From Phoronis australis (lineage: Eukaryota > Phoronida > Phoronidae), in NCBI GenBank assembly GCA_002633005.1, contig NMRA01000371.1:126001-171770 (forward strand): 45,770 nucleotides of DNA. The letters are read 5' to 3'. Position numbers and translations under genes: made by a program. This document shows positions 37,481 to 45,507 of this stretch, one piece after another. Numbering within the stretch: position 1 is the stretch's first letter; the number at the start of each line of letters is the position of its first letter. The notes under the pieces are model-generated. The model had not been told where the DNA came from, made no database searches, and saw only the letters and a program-made list of their open reading frames with translations.

Positions 37481-38121
37481 ATCATTTGACAAGTTACCCA
37501 TGAGGGCTACCAACAATACCCTACAACAGCTTGGTAAGAAGACCAATTACTTGTTTTCTTGGATTCATAAGAGAACCTGTCTATTAACAGTGATTAATAA
37601 CCAGTATCAATCAACATCAAACTAAACCATTATCAACAAAGACTAACAAAACGAGCTAATTTCAAATACACTTTTCCTAAGGGGGGAGCAGGCAATCCAG
37701 CGCCCCGCCCTCCGAACACCACCAAAAATGTTATAATGACGGCTGTTACAAGCATCTGTCCCTGAGAAAGTGAGGCTGAACCCCTCCCCCAGCCAAAGAT
37801 CCAGGATCTGCCAGTGGCAGTGCCCTACATTTAGACATGGACATGACTATCTTAACAAAAATAATCCAAGTCCTTTAATGCACATACATACAAAGCACAC
37901 CAGCATTATGGAAAAATAAATTACCAATGAGACTAGCATTTTTATAACAAGTTACTCGCAGTTAACACTGGTTACCTTAAGAACTGTCTTCACTCATGGC
38001 TTACTACCTACACTAGGATATCTGTCTTTGTTGCAACTCGTGCTCGTTGGCACGCAAAATGAAACAAAAGAAATTAATTCGTCCGGCCGATTTCTAAGCT
38101 AAAAACGAAAAGCGGTGGTCT
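37481..38121. other. Intron start next to exon 1
   Basis: Unremarkable, with a C-rich patch near 37690-37800. No gene was recognised. Confidence 0.4.
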
Positions 38122-38127
38122 ACTCAC

Positions 38128-38450
38128 TCTTCCACACTCTCCTGCTTCTCCAATCTTGGTGACCGGCGATTTTTAACAGGGGAATCCTCGCAATTTAAAG
38201 GCCGACCCCTTCGTGACCTTACGCTTACCGAAAGTTTATTCGACTTTTTGGACCCGTTTATGTGAGAAACACGTCCGTTTTTCACAACTTTACCCTGTAC
38301 AGATTTTTTCGATTTTTCGCGAGCAGAGTAACGCTGGTGCTCTCCGTTTATTCTAACGTTTTCGACAAGAACTTCATTTGATTCGTTCAAATTTTCATCA
38401 GTTTCTTTCTTCAAACCGTGAACAATCACCACGCACCCAGCGCCCGCCAT
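38128..38450 (-). CDS. AEBP2: First coding exon, probably of the AEBP2-like gene
   Basis: ATG at 38450-38448 in a good context (CCAAGATGGCGG) opens 107 codons plus 2 nt, ending at donor GA|GTGAGT (38127). The peptide begins MAGAGCVVIVHGLKKE and is hydrophilic and charged. It has one AT-hook-like RRGRP core around residue 80 and Ser/Arg-rich SPVKNRRSPRLEK near the end, consistent with a nuclear protein. It carries no finger of its own. Assignment to AEBP2 is inferred: same strand, exit phase 2 equal to the entry phase of the zinc-finger exon at 3596, and no other candidate partner downstream. AEBP2 N-termini are poorly conserved, so similarity cannot confirm it. A separate gene with a distal second exon remains possible. 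Confidence 0.75.
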
Positions 38451-38500
38451 CTTGGTTCAACAATGTGACGTCAAGGTTCAAGGCAGGTCACGTGTGTGTG
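38440..38500 (-). promoter_or_regulatory. Promoter-proximal motifs of the AEBP2-like gene
   Basis: Upstream of the start codon lie a perfect palindromic CRE, TGACGTCA (38466-38473), and an E-box, TCACGTG (core CACGTG 38489-38494). The start codon itself sits in CAAGATGGCGGGC, which matches the YY1 core AAGATGGCGG. This cluster within ~50 bp of the ATG fits a TATA-less housekeeping promoter. No TATA box was seen. The transcription start is inferred to lie near here. Confidence 0.6.
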
Positions 38501-39689
38501 AGGGGGTTTTCCGCACGAGGTGTTTGTTATTGTTTTTCTTGTCACTGGCTTCTCAAGAGGCCAAACACAGGTGATGAGCAGAGTAAACAAAGCAATGTTT
38601 ACCGTACAAGAGCAATCATAATCGTGCACGTGTGCTTAGTCAAGGTCAGTGTAAGGGCCCTGTCGCAACCCTGTTTGCTTGCTTCAAAAAAAAAAAAAAA
38701 AAAAATCCGGGATAACGGAAACTGCAAAACCGACAAGCGCTGACAAGCGCTACGCAAAGCTGACTGAGAGAAAGTCTAAGAACCTTAAGAATGATGCTGC
38801 AATGCGACATTAGAGGCATTTTTGGCCAAACTACAAATATGTCACACGTCCGACCGTAGTTTCGGAAAGGAGGGGGGGGGGGGTGGGTGCATATTTTGTC
38901 AGATCTTCTATATTATGCTAAAACGGTTAGGTACCAACAAACTCACCCAATATCTACTAGTTAAATAAAAGTCGGGGATTTGAGTGAAATTGCGATTCCA
39001 AAATATTATGTCTTGTCAAAATAAACTTTTACATCAAAAGATATTACATACGTATTTCAGAACAATCTATCAGATTTCCAAAACATGCACTAACAGTTAC
39101 CGAAAATACACCCATGGACGTACTTTTGGGTCCGCCTATTTCCGTAAGTTCCTGGTAAGCACAACTCTGTTACAACTGGTGGTCAGAAAACAAAGAAATC
39201 TAAACTCATGAACTAAAATTTTAAGAACCAATTTTCATTTAGCTATGAGTAACAAGAACACACATGATGTATTCCCATAACAACAATAAAAGACCTACAC
39301 AAGCAAACAACTACGTCTGTGAGGGGCAGTGAAAAATATATTCGTACCTATGTCAATAGGAACCCAAAAGACACATACATGTATGTGCCTGTCACTATGA
39401 ATTCGAAAAACTATACACAAATGCTTGACAGTAAATACATATCACTGCCAATACAAAAATACATAAAAATCTGTCACTAAATCAATACAATACATGCCTC
39501 AGCCAAATGGAAACTAAACAATACAATACATGTTCAAATATATGAACTCTTACATCTTTCGAATACACATGGGTGGAACATCGTGCTTCAGTTATCGTGC
39601 GTTTCATTACGAAACCGCGCTGTGGGAAGAGTACGCCGACTAAAACACCGGGCAGCATATCGTCTTGGCGCGTCACACGTTTATTGTCC
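38501..39689. other. Intergenic region between the two head-to-head genes
   Basis: Holds an A run of 20 (38686-38705) and a G run of 12 (38872-38883). I looked here for the Lys/Arg-rich first exon expected for a ZRSR2-type protein. The best basic stretch (about 38713-38815, containing DKRYAKLTERKSKNLK) has no recognisable match, so it is not called. Confidence 0.45.
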
Positions 39690-41232
39690 TCCAAGGCAGG
39701 AGGACGGCTTCGGCCGAGCCGCAACTCGGGCGGCGCAGCCGGGGAACGACCGCAGGAGACGCGTGTCGGGAACCAAAAGCGGGAGGCGAGATTCGGCCGA
39801 GCTGCCATGGGCTGCGCGTGTAGGGGAACAATGGTGGGAGGTAGGCCTCGGCCGAGCTGGAGTAAGCAGCGCGTGACGGGGACCGAAGGAGGAATGCGGG
39901 CCTCGGTCGAGCTGCAGAAGGCGGCGGAGATGCCGGAGTAGGCTACGGGGGGACGCAAGAGCCCGGCGGACTTCGGCTAAGCTTCCGAAAGCAGCGCCGT
40001 CGGGGACAGACGGCTGGAGACGGGCATCAACCAGGCTGCCGCAGGAGGTGCAGACTCGCGCACAGACGGCAGCTAGGCGGGCCTCGGCCAGGCTGCCGAA
40101 GGCAACACAGGCACGGAGCGACTACACTGAGGTACGTACGTGGGAGAGCCTCGGCGGAATACCGGAGCCAGCGCAGGCGTGGTGGCAGGTAGGCGGGCCT
40201 CCGCCGGCCGAGCTGCCGAAGTAAGCGCAGACGCGGACCGATGTAGCGCCGGGTAGGCGGGCCTCCGCCGAGCTGCCGAAGGCAGCGCAGACGCGGACCG
40301 ACGTACCAGGTAGGCGGGACTCAGCCGAGTAGCCGAAGGCGGCGCAGAATTGGAACGACGCAGCGGGCAGGCGGGCCTCGGCCAACGTGGACCGACAAAG
40401 CGGTCAGGCGAGCCACAGCCGGGCTGCCGAAGGCATCGCACTCGTGGACCAGCGACGTACGCGGGTAGTCGGGCCTGGTCCAATCCAAGGAAGGCAGCGC
40501 TGACGCCGGCAGACCGACTTAGCTGGTAGACGGGCCTCGTCCAAGCTGCCGGCGCAGACGCGGGCCGACATAGTAGGTAGGCGGGCCGTGTCAGAGCTGC
40601 CGAAGGCAGCGCAGACGCGGGCCGACGTAGCTGGCAGGCTCGGACAGACGTGGCACGTAGACGGTCATCGGCCTTGCCGCAGAAGGCAGCGCCGGATCGG
40701 ACCGACGTGGCACGTACGCGGCCGTCGGCAAAGCCACCGAAGGCAGCGCCGCCCGGGCTCGGACCGACGTGGCACGTAGGCGGCCCTCGGACAAGCCGTC
40801 GAACTGAAGGCAGCGCCGACTCGGGCCGACGGGGCACTTAGTCGGACCTCGGACAAGCTGCAGGAGGCTAGGCGGGCTCGTGCCGACGTGGCACTTTGGC
40901 GGGCCCAGCCAAGCTGCCGAAGGCAGCGCAGGCACGGCACGACCTTAGCACTTTGGAAGGCCCAACCAGGCTGCCGAAGGCAGCGCAGGCACGGCACGAC
41001 GTTGCATTTGGCGGGCCCAGCCAAGAAGCCGAAGGCCGCAGCGCAGGCAGGCTCCGACGTAGCACTTAGGCGGGCCTCAGCCAAGCTGCCGAAGGCAGCG
41101 AAGGCAGGCTCCGACGTAGCACTTAGGTGGGCCCCAGCCAAGCTGACAAAGGCAGCGCAGGCAGGCTCCGACGTACCACTTAGGCGGGCCCCAGCCAAGC
41201 TGCCGAAGGCAGCGCAGGCAGGCTCCGACGTA
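39690..41232. repeat. GC-rich 57 bp minisatellite, about 27 units
   Basis: Units follow the pattern GCGGGCC-TC-GCC-AAGCTGCCGAAGGCAGCGCAG-GC-GG-CCGACGTA. The last copies are exactly 57 bp apart (CCGACGTA at 41111, 41168, 41225) and nearly identical, while leftward copies are more diverged. The block is CpG-rich in an otherwise AT-rich window. Because 57 is a multiple of three, frames stay open for over 250 codons on the minus strand with 19-residue periodicity (AAFGSLAGARLS). That is a property of the repeat, not evidence of a gene. The array ends at the N at 41233, so its true length is unknown. Confidence 0.9.
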
Positions 41233-41233
41233 N
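41233..41233. other. Gap (N) at the end of the GC-rich array
   Basis: The N falls immediately after an almost perfect repeat unit, and unrelated AT-rich sequence follows. This suggests an unresolved assembly break that may hide more repeat and the upstream ZRSR-like exons. Confidence 0.8.
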
Positions 41234-41520
41234 TTGGAAAGAATACTTTGTTCGTTTTATTATTATCATGAGGGACATTTGTGTGCCATAAATTATTTTC
41301 GTCACACGAGCCTGTGGGACTTAAGTACATCAGTAGAGGTCTTGGCTCTGTTTTTTGGGTAATTCCTCTTTCTGAGAGTTGGATAAAGCAAAAGAAAACG
41401 AATACCAAGCTCTTTACAACACTATATACTATGTACAAGGTCCAGACGTTTTGTTACTTAGCTTAGAACGTCGTCTGTGAAAACCACACAGCTACAAGGT
41501 GAACACTGCTGACTAATTAT

Positions 41521-41546
41521 GCGCCCACATATTTATATGTGGACGC
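41521..41546. repeat. Short near-perfect palindrome
   Basis: GCGCCCACATAT and ATATGTGGACGC form a 12 bp stem with one mismatch around two bases. It lies about 190 bp left of the MITE at 41739. No known function. Confidence 0.6.
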
Positions 41547-41738
41547 ATTATATATTAGTATTGTAAATATGACATCGTTGGCAAAAGCATTTATTTGTTT
41601 TTGTTTTCTTTTGTTAATTTGGCTAAAAATGAGAATTATCAGTTGGCTATAAGGAAGGTCCATGCTGATTCTGTTGAAGACCATTGTCCATAGTAAAATG
41701 GAACAAGTGATTTCTAAGTAGACTAAGTATAATTGCTT

Positions 41739-42293
41739 AGGGATCTGTTTCATGAAAGTGACTTAAGTCTTAAGTCAGAAATTTGACCTCATGCTCCCAC
41801 TTGGCAGTTGTCAAATAAAGATTTAGTCATGTATTTATCAGCTCATCACTGCCCGAAAATAACTTATACAAATAACATGTACAGATAACACGTACAGATA
41901 GCATGTACAAATAACATATATAAATAACATGTACAAATAACATGTACAAATTACATGTGCAAATAACATGTACAAATAACTGTACCGATAACATGTACAG
42001 ATGACATGTACAGATAACATGTACAAATAACATGTACAAGTAATATGTACAAATAACATGTACAAATAACATGTAAAAATAATTGTACAGATAACATGTA
42101 TAGATAACATGTACAGCTAACATGTACAAGTAACATGTACACATTTTCTCAGTAAGTAACAGTTATGAGTATATTCTCAGGTAGTTTATTCTTTTTTAAA
42201 GCGAGTTTCAATTATTTTTAAAACTTAAAATGTGGAGCTTATAACTAAATTTCTGTCTTGAGTCTGTAAGTCACTTTCATGAAACGGACCCCT
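41739..42293 (+). mobile_element. TIR element (MITE) carrying an internal minisatellite
   Basis: Left end AGGGATCTGTTTCATGAAAG ... CTTAAGTC ... CAGAAATTT is mirrored at the right end (reverse complement AGGGGTCCGTTTCATGAAAG ... CAGACTCAAGACAGAAATTT), giving TIRs of ~45 bp. A second copy with the same ends lies at 45046-45329 in the same orientation and is ~280 bp. The extra ~270 bp here is the ACATGTACAAATA array. Target duplications were not resolved. Confidence 0.8.
41868..42142. repeat. ~13 bp minisatellite ACATGTACAAATA
   Basis: About 20 units of (A)ACATGTACA(A/G)(A/G)TA occur with scattered single-base changes. Frames on the minus strand read monotonous MLFVHVICTCYLY-type repeats and are not genes. 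Confidence 0.95.
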
Positions 42294-42495
42294 GATCAAA
42301 ATTAGATGAAGACATAAGAGTTTTTTGACTGAGAATGTTGGGACTGTTGTCTGTGTACAACGTTATGCAGTGCATACAATGTGTCTGAAACTTCCGTATA
42401 TTTCTTGATCTTCCGGGAAATTGAGAGTGTGTATCTATGTTGTAAGCTGTCATGTTTGTAACCAGTGTATGTGTACAAGATTGACTGCTTCCACT

Positions 42496-42680
42496 CTAAC
42501 TGTACTAATCAATGTATGTATAATGTAATTGTCCAGTTATTCAAGTTGGTTCTTGTCTAACTGTACTAATCAATGTATGTATAATGTAATTGTCCAGTTA
42601 TTCAAGTTGGTTCTTGTCTAACTGTACTAATCAATGTATGTATAATGTAATTGTCCAGTTTTTCAAGTTGGTTCTTGTCG
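42496..42680. repeat. Three-copy 61 bp tandem repeat abutting a splice acceptor
   Basis: CTAACTGTACTAATCAATG starts at 42496, 42557 and 42618, exactly 61 bp apart. Units continue TGTATGTATAATGTAATTGT ... TTCAAGTTGGTTCTTGT. Each unit holds TACTAAT (42503, 42564, 42625), close to a branch-point consensus. The third copy merges into the pyrimidine-rich tract and AG of the exon at 42692. Confidence 0.95.
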
Positions 42681-42691
42681 TTTTGTTTCAG

Positions 42692-42800
42692 GCAATGGCA
42701 GCACAATCTTTGGTTGCAACGCGAAGCTGAGGCTCAAAGAGAGTGGAAATGGAAGAAACAACGAGAGGAGAAGGAGAGGCTGAGACTGGAGGAAGAGGAG
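42692..42800 (+). CDS. ZRSR2: ZRSR2/URP-like splicing factor, internal exon A
   Basis: ZRSR2 (URP) is a U2AF35-related protein that recognises 3' splice sites, chiefly of U12-type introns. Acceptor TTTTGTTTCAG ends at 42691 and donor GTAGGT starts at 42801. The exon enters in phase 2 and leaves in phase 0, encoding 36 codons beginning QWQHNLWLQREAEAQREWKW and then a KKQREEKERLRLEEEE helix. It aligns with the human segment around EEWLLREQKAQEEF. The run W-L-x-R-E-x-x-A-Q-x-E plus the next exon's match gives the call. This is the charged N-terminal helix before the first zinc finger. The first exons (a Lys-rich segment) are not visible upstream. Confidence 0.85.
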
Positions 42801-42801
42801 G

Positions 42802-42813
42802 TAGGTGGCGCTG
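42802..42813 (+). promoter_or_regulatory. CTCF-core-like motif overlapping a splice donor
   Basis: TAGGTGGCGCTG matches all 12 positions of the core YAGRKGGCRCTR and starts at the second base of the intron after exon A. It may be chance; no binding evidence is available. Confidence 0.3.
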
Positions 42814-43015
42814 TTGTGCTTGAGTGGCTGTCGGCTTGAAATAACGTTTCCTATACGAATCCTGCTGAAACTCAGCTTCTATAAGCTGAATTACCAAATT
42901 ATTTGCAAGCGACCTGACGCACGTACCAGGTGTGTGCAGGCCACTCAGGTGGGGCCCATTGCAATACTCTCCTGGAATCATAAGCTTTATTGATTAAGTG
43001 AGCTGAGAAGCTTAA

Positions 43016-43267
43016 GACCTGACTCAAGGGTCTAGCATTGTGCCCCAGTGGGACCTGACTCGAGGGTTTAGCAGTGTGCCCCAGTGGGACCTGACTCAAG
43101 GGTCTAGCATTGTGCCCCAGTGGGACCTGACTCAAGGGTCTAGCAGTGTGCCCCAGTGGGACCTGACTCAAGGGTCTAGCAGTGTGCCCCAGTGGGACCT
43201 GACTCAAGGGTCTAGCATTGTGCCCCAGTGGGACCTGACTCAAGGGTCTAGCAGTGTGCCTCGGTGG
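43016..43267. repeat. Seven-copy 36 bp tandem repeat
   Basis: GACCTGACTCAAGGGTCTAG followed by CATTGTGCCCCAGTGG repeats every 36 bp (43016, 43052 ... 43232), intronic between exons A and B. The period is a multiple of three, so frames on both strands stay open (VPQWDLTQGSS, LGHTARPLSQVP) without being genes. The last unit runs straight into the T-arm of the tRNA-like sequence at 43262, and its start resembles that T-arm. Confidence 0.95.
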
Positions 43268-43335
43268 GTCTCGAACTCACAAACTTCAGAATAGGAATGG
43301 GTCACCCGGTCCACTAGGGCGGCCTGCGCACGTCT
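43262..43335 (-). repeat. tRNA-like sequence (SINE head or tRNA relic)
   Basis: On the minus strand, GCCCTAGTGGACCGGGT forms a D-arm with a GCCC/GGGT stem and a loop containing GG, and fits the A-box. About 25 nt further, GTGAGTTCGAGACCCAC forms a T-arm with a TTCGAGA loop and fits the B-box. The anticodon stem is imperfect and the acceptor ends do not pair, so it is not a functional tRNA. Confidence 0.5.
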
Positions 43336-43433
43336 GGTACAATGTGTACTGGACTGCCTGCAGTTATTTTTTTATCCCACTAGGGCGTGCTGTCTCCTCT
43401 TGTTTAGCTGAGTTAGTTGTGGTTGTGTTACAG

Positions 43434-43517
43434 AGAAGGATTAAAGAGGAATGGGAGGAGAGACAAAGGGAAGAGAAAGAGAGAGAAGAGAAGGAAGCAA
43501 AGAGAAAAGTTGAACAG
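43434..43517 (+). CDS. ZRSR2: ZRSR2/URP-like splicing factor, internal exon B
   Basis: 84 nt, 28 codons, phase 0 at both ends, so it joins exon A without a frame break. Acceptor GTGTTACAG ends at 43433 and donor GTGAAG starts at 43518. The peptide begins RRIKEEWEERQREEKEREEK, matching human ZRSR2 around RKLKEQWEEQQRKEREEEEQ. W flanked by K-E-x and E-E-x-Q-R is the key match. It forms one continuous, highly charged, probably coiled-coil helix with exon A. Intron A-B is 633 bp and holds a 36 bp repeat and a tRNA-like sequence. Confidence 0.87.
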
Positions 43518-44842
43518 GTGAAGGGGCGCCAGTGGTGCTTCTGTGACACATATCCTCAACTGCAATTGGTTATTTTTCACTGGTTCCTGTGTTTTTACAA
43601 TCCACTGCTATTATGAATGGTATCGTTATTCCATAGAGGGAGATCACGTTTTAGTGCACTATTTCACATGCCTGCGCAATAAGCTCCAGTTATGAAGTGA
43701 CACGCGTTCTAGCGTGTCAGGTTGCTATGCTGGATTTCTGTTTACAAGTTTTTAGCATTCAAGGCTTTAGTCTTACTGTGTTGTGTAAGGATAAGAATAC
43801 AAAATGCAAAACGCTTCATAGGATTTTCGAGAAAGGCTTATTTAGGTTTTTTGTATCCTGAGTAAAATGCATGGGAAACTTCGTATTGTTAGTGTGGTAT
43901 TTCTGTTTGTGATATTGTATTGTTAATAACCTTAACTATTTGACACTCGGACGACATCATGCGCTATGTATACTATGTATACTATTGCTGGTGGGTGAAG
44001 TATCCTTGACTGGACTCTCCATTTTCAGTTCATATTCCATTGTATGGTTGAATGAACATCTCCATAGCAACACATGCAGGCACATTAAAGCAACACTCTT
44101 TCCCAATCTTCAACGGGGAGTTTCCCGTTTTCTTCACTAAAGACTGAGTTAAGGTTATGAAGACCATTATCGACATGTCTGTGCACTTAGTAAAATCTCT
44201 AGAAAACTAAGTTTTAGCTCAGTCTGTAAAAGTATATATTTTCTGAAAATAGAAAGCCTGTATTTTTTTACTTTTTACCGTTCAACTATTAATAGGGTCA
44301 TGTGACCGTGTCTTTTGGGTAAAATTTAGCAAAGAAGAAAGATACATTGATTACAAAACAACAGTAACATGATCCAATTTTATGTGACATAATTGTTCAA
44401 AGTGAGGTATCACAAACGCTGTTACAATTTTCGAAAGTATCTTTTCTTATCATTTTATTTAACTTAAAGAATTTTCTTGATAATCATAAAATTTCTATAT
44501 TATGATAGCCCTTCATACACAAGTGGAAAATCTTAAAAACCATTCTTAACAGCATTTTTATAATTACTGGATAAAGCATCGCATGTGAAAGTTTGGTATG
44601 AAGCCAGTCGGCCATTTGTGAGATATGGTGTTACGAAGTCAGTCAAATTTGGCCAGTTCTGTATAACCTTGAGTTCGGCGACTGTTTCTGTAGCTTGTTT
44701 GTGCACATCAAGCTTGGTCTCCATCAGTTTGTGCCACGTTGATGTTTATGATTTTATTAAACTGTCATGCACACTGTTCAGATTGTTCACCAACTTAACC
44801 TCAAGTTCAGCTTATTCAGATAAACCGCTGCCACTGTTGTAG
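43518..44842 (+). other. Intron between ZRSR-like exons B and C
   Basis: 1325 bp with GT-AG ends (GTGAAG ... TGTTGTAG). It contains dispersed repeat copy c and a small perfect 8 bp stem, TGACACGC/GCGTGTCA, near 43698-43719. No further exon was recognised. Confidence 0.7.
44480..44665 (-). repeat. Dispersed ~180 bp repeat family, copy c
   Basis: The minus strand reads CATATCTCACAAATGGCC, TTCATACCAAACTTTCACAT and GTGTATGAAGGGCTATCATA in the same order as copies a and b. Confidence 0.75.
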
Positions 44843-44881
44843 GAAAGACTCCTGAAAGAAGCCACGGCTAATGAGAAAAAG
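44843..44881 (+). CDS. ZRSR2: ZRSR2/URP-like splicing factor, small exon C
   Basis: A 39 nt exon of 13 codons (ERLLKEATANEKK), phase 0 at both ends, follows acceptor TGTTGTAG and precedes donor GTATGA (44882). It fits the human segment after KEKEEALQKMLDQAENE, where an L-L/L-Q-K helix continues toward the first CCCH zinc finger. The exon is short and could be missed by gene finders. The support is position, phase and fit to the helix; similarity alone would be weak. The zinc-finger and UHM exons were not found to the end of the window and should lie to the right. Confidence 0.7.
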
Positions 44882-45045
44882 GTATGAGTCTAGTAGCAGA
44901 TCTGGTAAAGACATTTTGTGGGATCGTGTTTTGCATGTCATTCATCTTCAGACATTGACAAGAATGTTAGAATGAAAAATGAGCAGGTTAAGGAAAACAT
45001 GAAGTCTAGTTGAACGTTTGTAGAAAGAATATGTGGTCTGTATTC

Positions 45046-45329
45046 TGCATCCTATTTCATAAAAGTGACTTTAATAAGAATTAAGGCAGAAATTTGGTCT
45101 TACACTCCCAGTCCACAGTTGCTGTATAAGGGTTTAGCCAAGTAGCTATCAGCGCATCGTAGTCTGTAAAAATGTTTTATAGAAATTATCCCAGTAAACA
45201 GAAATTGTCGGTATATTGCAAGAGACTTTACATTTTTGCTTAAGGAAGATTTAATGAATACTTGTGTGGAGCATAAGACCCAAGTTTCAGTCTTGATTCT
45301 TAGGTCATTTTTCATGAAACAGACGACTG
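45046..45329 (+). mobile_element. TIR element (MITE), copy 2, without minisatellite
   Basis: The left end CCTATTTCATAAAAGTGACT ... GGCAGAAATTTGGTCTTA and the reverse complement of the right end (CTGTTTCATGAAAAATGACC ... GACTGAAACTTGGGTCTTA) are inverted repeats. The left ~130 bp aligns with 41745-41865. This copy shows the likely unexpanded form of the element. Confidence 0.75.
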
Positions 45330-45460
45330 GTGTTGAAAGTTGTGTCATGTGGCGACCCCTGTTATTGACCTCTCAACAGACAGATGATCAGTTTGAATGC
45401 GTTTGCATCTAAGAGTAAAGACTTGTAGGATTCGATGATCCATCATTTGCATTTCCCTGT

Positions 45461-45507
45461 ATGTGTCAATCACATGTGTATGTGTCAGTCACATGTGTAT
45501 GTGTCAG
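45461..45507. repeat. 19 bp short tandem repeat (2.5 copies)
   Basis: ATGTGTCARTCACATGTGT occurs twice in tandem (about 45460-45498), followed by a partial third unit leading into the GCGACC-rich repeat. Confidence 0.85.

Larger units (their letters stand above)
3597..38127 (-). other. 34.5 kb intron of the AEBP2-like gene
   Basis: The intron runs between donor GTGAGT (38127-38122) and acceptor CAG (3599-3597), both on the minus strand. Phases agree: exon 1 leaves GA and exon 2 supplies A, making a Glu codon. No intervening AEBP2-like exon was recognised, but a short alternative exon could be missed. The content is mostly AT-rich single-copy DNA with the repeats listed separately. Confidence 0.7.

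Noticed and set aside
38686-38705. A20 tract as the tail of a retrocopy
   Set aside because: No intronless gene copy or target duplication could be seen beside it.
38378-38743. Plus-strand frame of 121 codons
   Set aside because: Its first part is antisense to AEBP2-like exon 1 and it runs into a poly-A tract; no domain.
38713-38815. Basic stretch (DKRYAKLTERKSKNLK) as the missing ZRSR-like first exon
   Set aside because: No similarity to the ZRSR2 N-terminus could be recognised, and no suitable phase-2 donor follows.
40073-41438. Two minus-strand open frames of 254 and 257 codons in the GC-rich block
   Set aside because: They are produced by a 57 bp repeat (19 codons) that lacks stops in several frames at once. 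Overlapping frames on both strands are equally open and one runs through the N.
41827-42144. Minus-strand frames of 90-105 codons reading MLFVHVICTCYLY-like repeats
   Set aside because: They are translations of the ACATGTACAAATA minisatellite.
42899-43294. Periodic frames on both strands (VPQWDLTQGSS and LGHTARPLSQVP)
   Set aside because: They come from a 36 bp intronic tandem repeat; the real exons A and B lie on either side with consistent splice sites.
43262-43335. A functional tRNA gene on the minus strand
   Set aside because: The D- and T-arms are present, but the acceptor ends do not pair and the anticodon stem is imperfect.
43698-43719. Perfect 8 bp stem TGACACGC/GCGTGTCA
   Set aside because: Too short and isolated to support a function in a 1.3 kb intron.
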